Position numbers and translations under genes: made by a program. Shown here one piece after another: positions 11,117-22,200 of a stretch of 64,000 nt of DNA. Source of the stretch: Erodium maritimum (Eukaryota; Streptophyta; Magnoliopsida; Geraniales; Geraniaceae); contig OY997596.1 of assembly GCA_963921825.1 (NCBI GenBank), positions 625,001-689,000 of the forward strand, in the 5' to 3' direction. The notes beneath the pieces are model-generated. The model made no database searches. It saw only the letters and a program-made list of their open reading frames with translations, and was not told where the DNA came from. Position 1 is the stretch's first letter; every line of letters starts with the position of its first letter.

Positions 11117-11480
11117 CGGATACAATCATTAATCTTTAGCGAACTCAAAACCGTCGAGAAGTCATCAAAAACATAAGAGTAGAGAGAAAATAGGAAAGGG
11201 AGACCATTTGTGAAATGATTTTTGGATTAGTTTGAAATGAGACTAAATATTTGAGTACTTATACTTCTTTGGGAAGGGAAAGATGGGGAATTCATAGGAG
11301 AAGGTAGTGGACCGAATGGGAAATGGAGCTGGAAATGGAAGACAGTAGCTTGGGTTGGTCGTCAATTGACAGCATATTCATGGGATGATCAAAAAGGAAT
11401 GATGTGCTTCAGTAAATGAAAAAGGTTCCTACATCTTCAGGCACAATGGGGGACGAGGTGTTGTGGGGTGGAAGGAGTTT
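11117..11480 (+). repeat. Long direct repeat, copy 2
   Basis: Second copy of the repeat at 8858-9209. It lies just left of the copia element at 11509, and about 1.9 kb separate the copies. They lack TG...CA ends, so they are not LTRs. They look like a local duplication later interrupted by repeat R. Confidence 0.8.
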
Positions 11481-11508
11481 AAAGTTTTAGACACGGTGAG
11501 GTCTATGT

Positions 11509-11643
11509 TGATAGATTTGGGATTTCAACCGTGGTTTGTTTATTCCATTTCATGTATATTTGTATGCAATTGTAGATGTGATAATACAATTCAAATTCTA
11601 TATAGTATATATCTAAGTATTTGAATGTATTCTATCTCGAACA
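11509..11643 (-). repeat. 3' LTR of the copia element
   Basis: Starts TGATAGATT and ends CGAACA on the plus strand, aligning with 15747-15866. It is about 15 bp longer than its partner because of a short TATATAGTATATATC-like insertion. Confidence 0.9.
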
Positions 11644-14600
11644 CGTCCCTGCAGTCTGAACGGGAGGTTCGCGGACGTTCGGGCTGGACCGAAAATCAAG
11701 AAACAGAACTCTCGGCAAGCCTTTAGTGAAGACGTCGGCAATTTGTGAACGTGAGGGGACGTGGAGTACTCGAACATGGCCCTTGGAAACCTTTTTCCGG
11801 TGAAAATGAATTTCAAGCTCGATATGCTTCGTGCGTTGATGTTGAACAGGATTTCCAGACAGATATATGGCACTGATGTTGTCGCAGTAGACCAATGTGG
11901 CTCGGGAGAGGGGACAATGAAGCTCTAGTATAAGATTTTGAAGCCAACAAGTCTAAGACACAACATTAGCAACAACTCGATATTCCGCCTCAGTGCTGGA
12001 GCGAGAAAGGGTAGGCTGACGTTTGGAGGACCAAGAGACAAGATTGTCCCCCAAAAAAACACAGTATCCAGAAGTAGAGCGGCGAGTGTCTGGACAACCA
12101 GCCCAATCAGCATCCGTGTAAGAAACTAGGCCAGAAATAGGCGAGGAGTACAAGTGAAGACCGAGGTGTGTCATGCCCTGTAGATATCGGATAATACGCT
12201 TCAAAGTGCCCATGTGACTAATCATCGGATCATGCATATGTAGCCACACCTGCTGAACTGCATAAGAAATATCAGGTCTCGTGAAAGTGAGGTATTGTAG
12301 CGCCGCTGCAAGACTGTGGTATAATGATGTATTCTCAAAGGGAGAACTATCAGAGGCTCCGAGCTTCCCTTGAGTATCAACATGAGTTGTTGATGCCGAA
12401 CAGGAGGACATGCCAGCAAGAGCTATAATTTTGGTGGCGTATTTCTATTGAGAGAGAAACAAGCCGTCGGAGCTTTGAGTGACAGCGATGCCAAGAAAGT
12501 ATGATATGGGACCCAGGTCTTTCATATCAAACTCAGAGCTGAGGCAAGACATAATATATTCCCGAAGAGGTTCGCTCGAGGAGGCAAGAATGATGTCGTC
12601 AACATATAGCAATATGTAGGCGGTGCCATCGTCGTGTCGATAAATGAACAACGAGTGATCAGACCTACTGTGAGAAAAACCAATCGAGGAAACAAAGTCA
12701 GTATACCGCTGATACCAGGCTCGAGGTACCTGCTTGAGACCATAGAGAGACCGGTTCAGCATGCACACATAGTCTGGATGAGTAGAGCTACGAAAACCCA
12801 GGGGCTGATGCATGTAGACGGTCTCATTCAGATGTCCATGCAAGAAAGCGTTCTTGACGTCGAGCTGATGAATGGACCACGATCTAGAGACAGCGATGCT
12901 GAGCACAGTACGAATGGTCGATAGTTTGACCATGGGGCTGAATGTCTCATCGTAATCCACTCCAACCTACTGAGACCTGCCATCACCAATAAGGCGAGCC
13001 TTATATCGCTCAAAAGAACCGTCAGAACGAGTTTTATGACGAAAAATCCACATGGAACGAATGACGTTCTATTATTAATCAAAGCATTAAACTCGTCTGT
13101 CAGAGCGAGTTTCCAATTAGGATCAAGCAAGACATCTTTAGGATTACGGGGGATGGGGGATAAGGATGTGGTGGAGTGAAGATCAAAAATCACCTTGGGT
13201 TTGGAGATACCGGACCTGCTCCGTGTGACCATCTGATGTGCGGGCGCAGAGGGAACATGGTCCAGTACACCGGCTTGGGTGGATGCTAATGGAGGAGAAT
13301 GTTTGGCTTGGGGTGAGGATTGGGCCTGGGTTGATGCTGGTGGAGGAGAAAGCTCGGGTTGGGGCCGATGTGGGCTGGCGAGAGTTGTCGGGCCAGGTGC
13401 AGTGGGCTGAGGAGATAAATCCCGAGACCGAGGAGCGGACTCGGCGTGCGGGTCATGGGTACCGCCATGAGTATGTGCGGGGCTTGGGCTGGGCCAAGCT
13501 GGTGGGTGCGGTCCAAAAAACATATGGGCCCAGGAAGCTGGAGATAAAGGGTCAGACAGAAAATCATAGCTAGGTAGGGTAGGGGTGAACGAGGATGCAA
13601 ATGGAAACACTGTTTCATCACATAATACATGTCTCGATATAATAAATTTATTTTCTTTTAAATTAAAACAAATGTACCCTCTATGATTAGGAGGAAATCC
13701 GACGAAGACGCATGGTGTTGACCGAGCCTGCAGTTTGTTAATTGTGGTGGAGGGAAAAAGAGGAAAACACAAGCAACCGAAAACACGCAGGTGAGAATAT
13801 GAGGGAAAACGGCGATAGATGAAGGAGTAAGGTACGAACCATGTTATTGATACTCCTGATCTTGCGTTCTGCACGTCCATTTTGAGAAGATGTTTGTGGA
13901 CACGAGAAGCGGAACACTAATCCTGGTGAAACGTCGAATGTACGAAACGGAAAGTTGTCAAACTCCTTTCCATTATCACATTGAAAACTTTTTATAGGAA
14001 CCCCAAATTGTGTAGAGACATAGGTACTGAATGATAGAAATAACTTGAAAACATCGGATTTCTTGCCCAGGGGAAATGTCCAGACAAAATTAGTGAAATC
14101 ATCAAGTAATATCAAATAATATTTATAACCATAGGTTCTTAAAACAGGGGATGTCCATAAATCAGCATGCACAATATCAAAAGGCCCATAAGTAGTAGTC
14201 ATAGATGTTTGAAAAGGAAGCTTAACATGTTTACCAAGTACACACGACTGACAAACAGAATTAAAAGTGTTCGTACAAACAATAAGCTTATTCTGACCAA
14301 GAGAATTAAACACCGTGGAACCCGGATGACCTAAACGAGAATGCCATAAAACTGGAGACACAGTTGTAGAAGCGGAAAAGGGAAATGATGAACGACACGA
14401 ATTATTATGTGTAACGGGATACAAATCGCTTGTGCTATTGCATCTCAAAACCAGATGTCCCGTCGAAAAATCTTTCACAGAAAAACCAAGAGGGTCAAAT
14501 TCAATCGAGACATTATTATCACAAGTGAAACGACGTACAGAAACTAAATTCTTAACAAGCTTAGGGGCATGGATAACATTATTTAAGGTGTAATTGGGAT

Positions 14601-14925
14601 GAGTGGGAAATAAAGATGCTTGACCATAACCAGAAATAGGAATGTGATTTCCGTCACCAAGAATAACATATCGATTAATGTTTGAATTAACATAAGAACG
14701 TAATGTACCTGAATTCACTGTCATATGAGAGGAACCACTCGTATCCATGTACCATCGACTATCCGGAACTTGCTGCATGGAGAAATTTTCCATGACGGTA
14801 GATAAACCCGTAGGAACTGCTACATGGGCTTGCGAAGAAGGGGAAAGGCAAGAGCCCAGCATGCCTTGTTTCCCTTGCTGGGGCGCTGGGCCACTAGCCC
14901 AATTACTTGCAGATGTAGGAGGCAT
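11644..14925 (-). pseudogene. Copia pol remnant (PR-IN-RT-RH), frameshifted
   Basis: Read right to left on the minus strand. The frame 13738-14925 has a protease-like WYMDTSGSSHMT, then the GAG-pre-integrase HxxxxH/CxxC zinc region (HSRLGHPG... CQSCVLGKH) and the integrase core (DIVHADLW, LLDDFTNFVWTFPL, NGRAERK). The frame 12828-13880 continues integrase into a proline/serine-rich linker. The frame 12445-12960 is reverse transcriptase with LDVKNAFLHG and the catalytic LLYVDDI. The frames 11953-12411 and 11632-11895 are the RNase H end with SSTEAEYR and the closing DVFTKGLP. Breaks near 12430, 12950 and 13840 separate the frames. The protease site reads DTSG instead of the family's DTGA. It is inactive as it stands; no product is expected. 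Confidence 0.9.
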
Positions 14926-15746
14926 TGCGGTTGACCAGGTCAGCCAAGGCTGCTGACTGGTCCAAGGAGCATATGGAGACTGGTCCCAACCCGACGACCC
15001 AGTCCAAAAATACTGCTGGCCATTCCAGGCCTGAGATGGAGAGGCCTAAGCTTGAGTTGAAATTATTATGGATCAGTTGAGATGGAGAGGCCCAAGAGAA
15101 CATGATCAGCGGGCTTCGTTGTGGTGCGCGGCTGCGTTTTGCAGAGAAGAAACGCACGGAATTCAGCAATGAATAGGAATCGCAGGTGTTGTAGGCATGG
15201 ACTGCGACTGCGATTCAGAAGGATGCAAATCACGATTGGAGAAGACGCGCATGGACTGGAGAAGTTCCAAAAAATTTCAATTGGATCTGTCGTGAAATAA
15301 GAATTCACGGGCAGTGGCAGTAGCGATTTGTAGAGTGGAGTCGCGGTCGAGATGAGCACACAGTGCCAATTGCGATATGCAGAGGGAATCACAGAAAATA
15401 GCATTGGCGTGTCGTGCAGAGTCCGGAATCGCAGAGTTGATCGCGCATGACCAGTTGTGATTTGCAGAGTCGCGATTCAGATGCTACAGAAGAAGTAGCA
15501 AGCGATCAGTGCTGGGAGAGGCGTGCGATAAGGAGAGAGGGTTGTCACTCGTTCACAGAGTCGGAACGAACACGATTGGCAGAGAACCAAATGAGCTGCG
15601 ATCGTGAACAGGAGATTGGCAGATAGGAGCTGCAATCGTGAACATGAGATTGTCAGAGAACCAAACGCCTGCAAGTGGAGATTCGCAAAGGAGATGCGAA
15701 TGGTAGATGCGGAAGAGAGAAAAAAATCAGAAGAGCTCTGATACCA
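14926..15746 (-). other. Copia leader with deleted gag
   Basis: About 820 bp separate the protease region from the primer-binding site. A Gln/Trp/Ser-rich stretch near 14930-15050 resembles the tail of gag. The capsid and CCHC zinc knuckle are not found. Leader sequence rich in GCGATT and CAGAGT words fills the rest. Confidence 0.6.
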
Positions 15747-15866
15747 TGATAGATTCGGGATTTCAACCGTGGTTTGTTTATTCCATTTCATGTATATTTG
15801 TATACAATTGTAGATAGGATAATACAATTCAATTCTATACAGTTTGAATGTATTCCATCTCTAACA
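15747..15866 (-). repeat. 5' LTR of the copia element
   Basis: A 120-bp LTR adjoining the primer-binding site (GAGCTCTGATACCA on the plus strand), ending CTAACA and followed by the TSD TATGT. Confidence 0.9.
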
Positions 15867-15871
15867 TATGT

Positions 15872-16249
15872 CTTGGTGTGCAGAAAATTTATGCTTGGGG
15901 CATAGAAGAGAGCATTTTATACTGAATACCACCAATGGCGCATCCATTGTGGTTTTCATCCAAATGTCAAAAGAATGACTCTTGATCATTATATATATAT
16001 ACAGAGGAAAAGACAACACTTGAAGCAAGAAAGGGAGTGGATGGACTTTCTTGGTTTTGTATATGGTCATCAACATCTTCAAAATGCGTTATGGTAATTT
16101 GGGAAGGTCTTTTTGGTGGCACTACTAGTTATTAAGCCCTTGATACTAAGGTTGTGAAGGAATTGAACCAACTTTGAGGAAGTAGCTAGACATTTTCACA
16201 ATTCTTATGAAATAGGCTTGAGAGCAAGCCTTTCAAAAGAGGAAGGTAT
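15872..16249. other. Unassigned sequence right of the copia element
   Basis: Short frames only. It is probably the continuation of what lies left of the copia insertion; no domain is visible. Confidence 0.35.
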
Positions 16250-16551
16250 TGTCATGATTGAGTTATAAGTGTAACTAAACGATAACGTTTAGGGTGAAGG
16301 GTCATAAGTGGTACTACGTCGTTTCATTGGGTACCAAATCAGCCTCTTCATTTTTGTAGAGCTCACTGAGCAGAGGAGGATAAAAGGGAGGATGAGATAG
16401 AGATTCAGGGTTTTTTGTCTTTGTAATAGAATTGGCTCCAATGTGGAGATGCCTCTCGGCCTTAGTGCGAGAAATTAGGATTTAGGGTTGTATTTCTTTC
16501 AATTTCTCAGTAAACAAACAGTCTTTTTCATCAATTGAGTAGTTCATGACA
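16250..16551 (+). mobile_element. LTR-like segment with 8-bp inverted ends
   Basis: The 302-bp unit starts TGTCATGA and ends TCATGACA, a perfect 8-bp terminal inversion of the kind seen at LTR ends. It contains ACGTCGTTTCATTGGGTA and a GGATAAAAGGGAGG region that could be a TATA area. The flanking pentamers (GGTAT and GTTGC) differ. It is therefore either an LTR of a rearranged element or a solo LTR whose TSD has been lost. Confidence 0.5.
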
Positions 16552-17011
16552 GTTGCGTCTCCTACTGCAATCTCTCCGAACTACGGTTACATCTCTGTGA
16601 TGAAGTCGGAGAGCCTATCGAGCACAGGGGAACGTCGGTCTTTGCTCGTTCCATGTCGGCAATGGAATTTACTTGTTCTTGGAGACCCTTCCGTTTACTC
16701 TTCGTGGACTTCTTGTCCAACGATCACTCTTCTACATGCGGAGGAGCATTTTGGTTACTACCTCCCTGTCGGATCAGAGGATACCCATTCTGGTTGGGAC
16801 TCAACACCGAGAGCTGTATCCCGAACTCATCCAACCGTTTTCGTCGTACAAAAGAGATGGTGTCTTCTTTGAGGGTGAACTTTTTTTTTATCAGAGAGAA
16901 ATATATATTATAAACGAGGAAATCAATACAAAGCAGAGAATCCAATCACTCGAGAAAAACGAGTTTGGACTGAAGCACACCTAGCAAAAGAAAAAAAGAG
17001 GATTACACTTG
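16552..17011. other. Unassigned sequence with a minus-strand poly(A)-type end
   Basis: A T9 run at 16881-16889, preceded on the minus strand by ATATATTTCTCTCTGATA, looks like the 3' tail of an L1-type insertion transcribed leftward. No matching TSD was found. Plus-strand frames at 16546-16900 have no recognisable domain. Confidence 0.35.
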
Positions 17012-18410
17012 GGTGACCCCGGCGAGGCTAGTTACTCGGCTACTATAGTGAGGACTCAACGTTGCTTCAATTTTCTTGAAGCCTTCCTTTGCCGAACCTC
17101 TATAGCGGACCCCCAAGCTTTCCGTAAATCTCGCCACAGTGTGGGTAATACTCTCCCCTGTGCGACCATCGATCAGTGGCGAGGAAAACTCTGAGAAGGC
17201 ATCATGTTGAGGTAGGTCACCCCCAACAACAATCTGGAGCGGTGATGGAGATTGGCTTGAGCTAGGGACAATAGCTTGGAGCGGCTGGGGAGAGGAACGT
17301 CTCGAGGGAACTCCAGAAACGGGGAGGGCGATAGAAAGCGTGTCTTGTAAAGACTACGATGAACGATTCGCAAGAGGGACGAGGGCTCTATCGAGCCCAT
17401 CATACAGATCCAAAGCCAAGTCATCGGCTTCATCCTTCACCCTATCGGCCCACCTATCCTCGACGGTTAAATTCTCCTCGTTCCTCAAAAAGGTGATCCG
17501 ATGATCGAGCTTGAAATTCTTCGGATTGTCCTTCTTCGTTGTGTCTTTGTAGATCTGCTTGGCCTCGACGAAGTACATTGGCTCGTTCCATTCGCTTCAG
17601 GGTTTGTCCAACGACTTAATCAGAAGGTTGAGGTACCTCCGTACCCGAGGCACCTATCTATTTCAGTGGTTAATTATTTCTCTCCATTCGAAATGCGGAA
17701 AACTCCCACCATCGTTGTACCTCCTGGCATTTGTGGCCGAGAATGACGTACCATCTTGAGATTTTCCATTAAGTGAGTATTTGGCTGTGCAGACCCATAC
17801 ATGTATGAGGTGTTGGTCCGCCTCATGGCTCCATTTTCTTGCTCGGTTTGTCGCCCTTCATTGGGAAGAGCGGATAGAGGACGATTGAGACGATATTCGG
17901 GTGTCGCTGCTACCGTCGACCTGTTGTTGGGATCCACTAACCTCGGTATAGCCGTAATAGTTCGGACCGAGGTTGTAAGGGGGAGGGGGTAAAAGTCGGG
18001 GGGTTGAATTGACATGTGCTGAAATTCATTTAACAACATTTGTAATAAAAAAACGAAATTAAAGATGAGAGGTTGAAAGTACTATGTATGAATGAAACTG
18101 TGTTGTAACCAAGTTGTATATACGGGCTGAAAGCGCTAGGACGGAAATTGGGTTGTTGGGCATGTTGATGTTCAACATCCGCTGAAAGCCGCCTAATTGA
18201 TTTGCATTGAATTGGAAATCATTCGGATTGACTTCATCCAGCATGTATTCTTCGACCTTCGGTGAAGACGCATGCTGACTCTCGTCGTTGGATATTTTGA
18301 CCTGATTTTTTTAGAGAAGGTTAAGAATTTTGAGAGTGAAAGTGAGAAAAACTTGAGATAAAGTTGAGAATTGTTGGTGGTTTGATGAATGGGGTGGGAG
18401 GTATTTATAG
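17012..18410 (-). pseudogene. Harbinger-associated ORF1-like (NAM-associated/SANT type) relic
   Basis: On the minus strand a TATA box CTATAAATAC (18401-18410) precedes a broken coding region. The N-terminal frame contains NDFQFNANQLGGFQRMLN and PNNPISV. A later frame contains EAKQIYKDTTKK and NFKLDHRITFLR, resembling the AKxxYxxxxxxxFxFEH segment of the plant Myb/SANT-like ORF1 proteins that partner PIF/Harbinger transposases. The last open frame (about 17345 to the stop at 17012-17014) has SPLQIVVGG and RYRGSAKEGFKKIEA and is not recognised. At least three frames are needed, so this is a relic. The family assignment rests mainly on the AKQIYKD segment. Confidence 0.35.
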
Positions 18411-19237
18411 ATGGGAAAGTTTTAATTATTTTTGTTTTTTATTCGAAATTAATTTAAATAAAAAAAACAAGTGTTGCCGACAGTTGTCAAACAGTCGGGC
18501 TTTTTTTCCACCGAACAGGCGACGTGTCAGCCTGGGATTGGCTGGCGCACATCCTGTGAGTCGCAAACCAGCGGCCACAAACATAAGTCGCGAGTCGCAA
18601 CCCACGACCCCCACCCATTAAAAACTAGCTCATGGTTCGTGGGTCGGGAACATGGTTCGCTCGTTCTAGATGGTCTTAGAACTACAAAATCATAATCGTT
18701 TTAGTTTTCAATCAAACCTTTTTGTTCATTGCCAATTAGATCACTCATATTAGGGGACGGAAGAAGCGTCGAAAAAGGGGAAAAGGGGGGAAACTACGTT
18801 TTGCTAACGTTTTTTTTTTCTCTCTTGCTGATTCTCTCTCCTAGCGTCGATGAATTGTGGACGTTGATCCCCTCTTAATCTCTCTCTCCTCCCTCGACAA
18901 TTCTTCTATGTCCATGTTAGTCAGAAATGACCGCTAAATCCGACCTCCACTACAACCAACACCGAATCTGACCATAAATAAGTCCTAACCAATCGTACGG
19001 AATCTGACCCCACTATGGGTGCTCTTAGAATCTTGATCTGTTATAATAGTTACGAACATAACTACATATTTATGCATACACTGGAAATAAAACATGGATG
19101 CAATCTACAGAAGTTTTGTTATCAACCACCTGGAGACAATATTATTCAGGTTTATGCATGATTATCGAATTCCTCCAAACAGCTACAAATCTATTTTAGA
19201 TTACAACAAAGCGTGGAATGGAACTCAGATGGCACCT
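18411..19237. other. Spacer right of the ORF1-like relic
   Basis: 18480-18690 is GC-richer (GACGTGTCAGCCTGGGATTG) and ends in TAGATGGTCTTAG, which resembles the terminal region of a Harbinger-type element. The rest, downstream of the mannosidase stop, should include its 3' UTR and poly(A) site; no single AATAAA site could be chosen. Confidence 0.4.
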
Positions 19238-22200
19238 TCAAGCATCAGCTATACGGATTTTGTCATCTTTGACGTTCATGACAAAGGTTCTGATCTCCAT
19301 CGGGGCGAGTTCCACCATAAGTTTATTAGGATCCACCGGCTTTCCTCTCTTAACGTTAGTCTCTTCATGTGTGCCGCCTTCTACTTTCCAGGTGAGTCTC
19401 TTTTTCTCCATAATTGTCCTTTCTTGGTTGGCAGATAAGCTCGTCTCCGTCAATTTAACAATCTGGAGTTAAACAAGATATGAGAGAGATACTGAGGTTT
19501 AGGCTTTTTCTAACTAGTATGGTTTTGGGGTAACTTTATTAATACATCTTCGGCGACCTTTGTTTCTGAAATACACATAGTAAAGTTGCGGGCAATAATA
19601 CACCTTTCATTCACCATAAAAAAAAATAGGGTAAAAGGCAGTAACTTACCCTAAACTATTGGTCACACACGTTGTATTACGCAACGTTTAAAAATCATAT
19701 TTACTATACCTAAACTTTTGGTCACAAACTTTCGCTAGGAAACACTAACCAGAAACACATGAAATGACAATTTTGCCCTTTTACATTTTAATTAACTTAT
19801 ACATATGAGTTGAAAAGACTATTTTTATTTAGTTAACTTATTTCATTTATTTATTATTTTATAGTGATTTTATTTTTTTCTCAAATGAGGGTAATATGGT
19901 AATTTCTCTGGTACAATTCATAAGGGAAAAATCGATATTTCACTCTCCACTTAACAGTTAAATGGATCAAATGACTCATGGAATGGAATATTTCATCCAA
20001 TTTTACTAACAGAAGTTTGTGACCAAAAGTTTAGGTATCGTAAATATGATTTTTAAACGTTGGATAGCCCGTGTGTGACCAATACTTTGGGTGGGAATTG
20101 TCTTTTGGCCAAAAAAAATATGGATCTGGTTTATGAGAACGGTAACAGTGTGTTTTTCAGTGTAAATCCAGGTTTTTTAATTAATAACGAAAAGCGACAA
20201 TGTGTTACTGATAACTCCTTACCTTTAGTTTTTTTTACAGTCAAAGGTCGTCGAGGGGTGTAAATAACGTTTTCCTTATGGTTTATGATCATGAGTTAAT
20301 TAATTTTTACCTTCTTGTGTGGAAGCAGCTTTTTGAGATCTACGCTGGCTGATATTGATAGATCCTCGTCCTCCCCAACCTAAAAGGTCATATTTCCAAC
20401 CAGTCAAACATATATATTTAGCCTATGAAGCAAAAGAAAATTTTAAACATAGATGTGACTTGTGAGCAGAGAGTACAAGAAAGCCAAGTCTCGTATATCT
20501 ATCATGCAGGGATCTTAAGTTATCAACACTACATTTAGAAAACGGAGCAGGTCAAACCAGTAGTTCGATGCTCATGATCATGGTGAAAATAATGAATATG
20601 TTGGTTTGTTATTGTAAATTTTAATTAATTGATTAATTAAAATAAATAAGGTAGTCAAATCAGATTAACATATTAAAAGGGATGATTGTAAAAAACGAGG
20701 TATTCACTTTTTGCATTTTGTAGCCCTCTTCTTTGATAATTACAAAAAAAACAACCCTGAAATTGTCTGTTTGTTGCACTTTGTATAAATTTGTTTCAAA
20801 ATGACAATTTTACCCAAATTTAAAATCCTAATTAAAGAGCAAAAAATCCAATTTTCATTTCTTAGATTGAAGAAAATTAAGGAATGTGAGAATTTGATTT
20901 TTTTTGTTTTTTACTTTATTATTTTTTAAATCTAAATTGTAAGGGAAATACCCTGGTGAATACCTTGGGGTATTTTTTTGCAGTTCTTTCAATATAAAAT
21001 GATATATGAGTTAGAAAGGAGAAGTGCACACCTCGTATAGATGAGCCAAGCGGAGGAGAACACTTCCATCATCAAGCTCCTGCAAATTAAGGGATAAGAG
21101 AAAAAAATGATTTATTTTACCAAGATGAAAACTATACTAAGGCATTATTATTTCCTCAGGAAGAAAATAGCAGTACCTGAAGGGTTATGATAGCAACATT
21201 CTGAGGTAAAGAGTACGAGGAATCAATCCCCGAGAAATTGGTCACGTGAGAACTCATCCAGTTATTTCCATCCTGCAAAGGAAGGTAATTTTTTTATGCT
21301 ACAATATTAATCAACAAACAAAAACAAATGTTTTTCAACATTTTCATAGTTCCACCTGTTCAGCGAATGCTAACATAAGTGGAGAATATATCTCTTGTCC
21401 AAACGAACGGCGCCACTTAGCACCATCTCCTTTGGAGTCGATTCTGTAATAGTATTTTCCTCGTATCTGGAAATGTTACTATTAGAGGGAAAGCTAAAAA
21501 AGCATAAATAAGTATTCATAAAGATTATAAAGCATGCACTTACTGTTAGTCCCTTGCATTCATTATTAACACAGACTGTTTCATTTAGATTCTCTGCAAC
21601 ACCTCGAGAATCATCAAGTAACAGTCTCCTGTATGATAAAAAAGATCCACATTACAATTTTGATGTTGCGAAATAGAAAATCAATACATTCTAATATACA
21701 ACCTGAAATATAGAAGATTAAACACAATGTATAATTTCTTTGACTATATGATTTATGATGACAAATAGCATTTTGTAAAGAGATAACAAACCTGTGGAGC
21801 AACAGCTCTACTTGTCCATCCTTAATGCTGGATCCCCCAATTGGCCGATCCACCAGGATTGAAAATTCTGATTGACTATCTTGCATATAAATTCCAAGAT
21901 TAATCTGAAAAAAATATATATTAATCTGAAACTATTGTAAACTTTTGTGAAACCATTGGAAACAGTATGAAATAACATTAAGAAATAAAATAAAAATAAA
22001 GAAATAACTAGTAATTGATGGAAGAGAAGATGGCATACTGGGTAATAATTGCCAGCAACAGGTTGGTTTACTTGCAGGTCCCAGTCCGATCTATAATCCC
22101 GTATCTGCAAATGTAATGAATCTGTTAATTAAAAAGTTCTTTAAGAATCAAAATTTGTTTGGTGCCCCCTTACTTCTACATAAGCAAGGTCTTGAGCCCA

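Larger units (their letters stand above)
11509..15866 (-). mobile_element. Defective Ty1/copia retrotransposon
   Basis: A complete element by its borders. The LTRs are 11509-11643 and 15747-15866, flanked by identical TSDs TATGT (11504-11508 and 15867-15871). A primer-binding site complementary to initiator tRNA-Met (TGGTATCAGAGC on the minus strand) adjoins the 5' LTR at about 15735-15746. The pol order is protease, integrase, reverse transcriptase, RNase H, which is the copia order. The element is only 4358 bp because most of gag is missing, and pol is split into several frames. It cannot be autonomous. LTRs of about 120-135 bp are short for the superfamily. The two LTRs still align well, so the insertion is not very ancient. 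Confidence 0.92.

Noticed and set aside
8858..11480. The 350-bp direct repeats as LTRs of one element
   Set aside because: No TG...CA ends, no TSD, no primer-binding site; the sequence between them has no retrotransposon domains.
13238..13573. 111-codon plus frame
   Set aside because: Antisense to the Pro/Ser-rich linker of the copia pol region.
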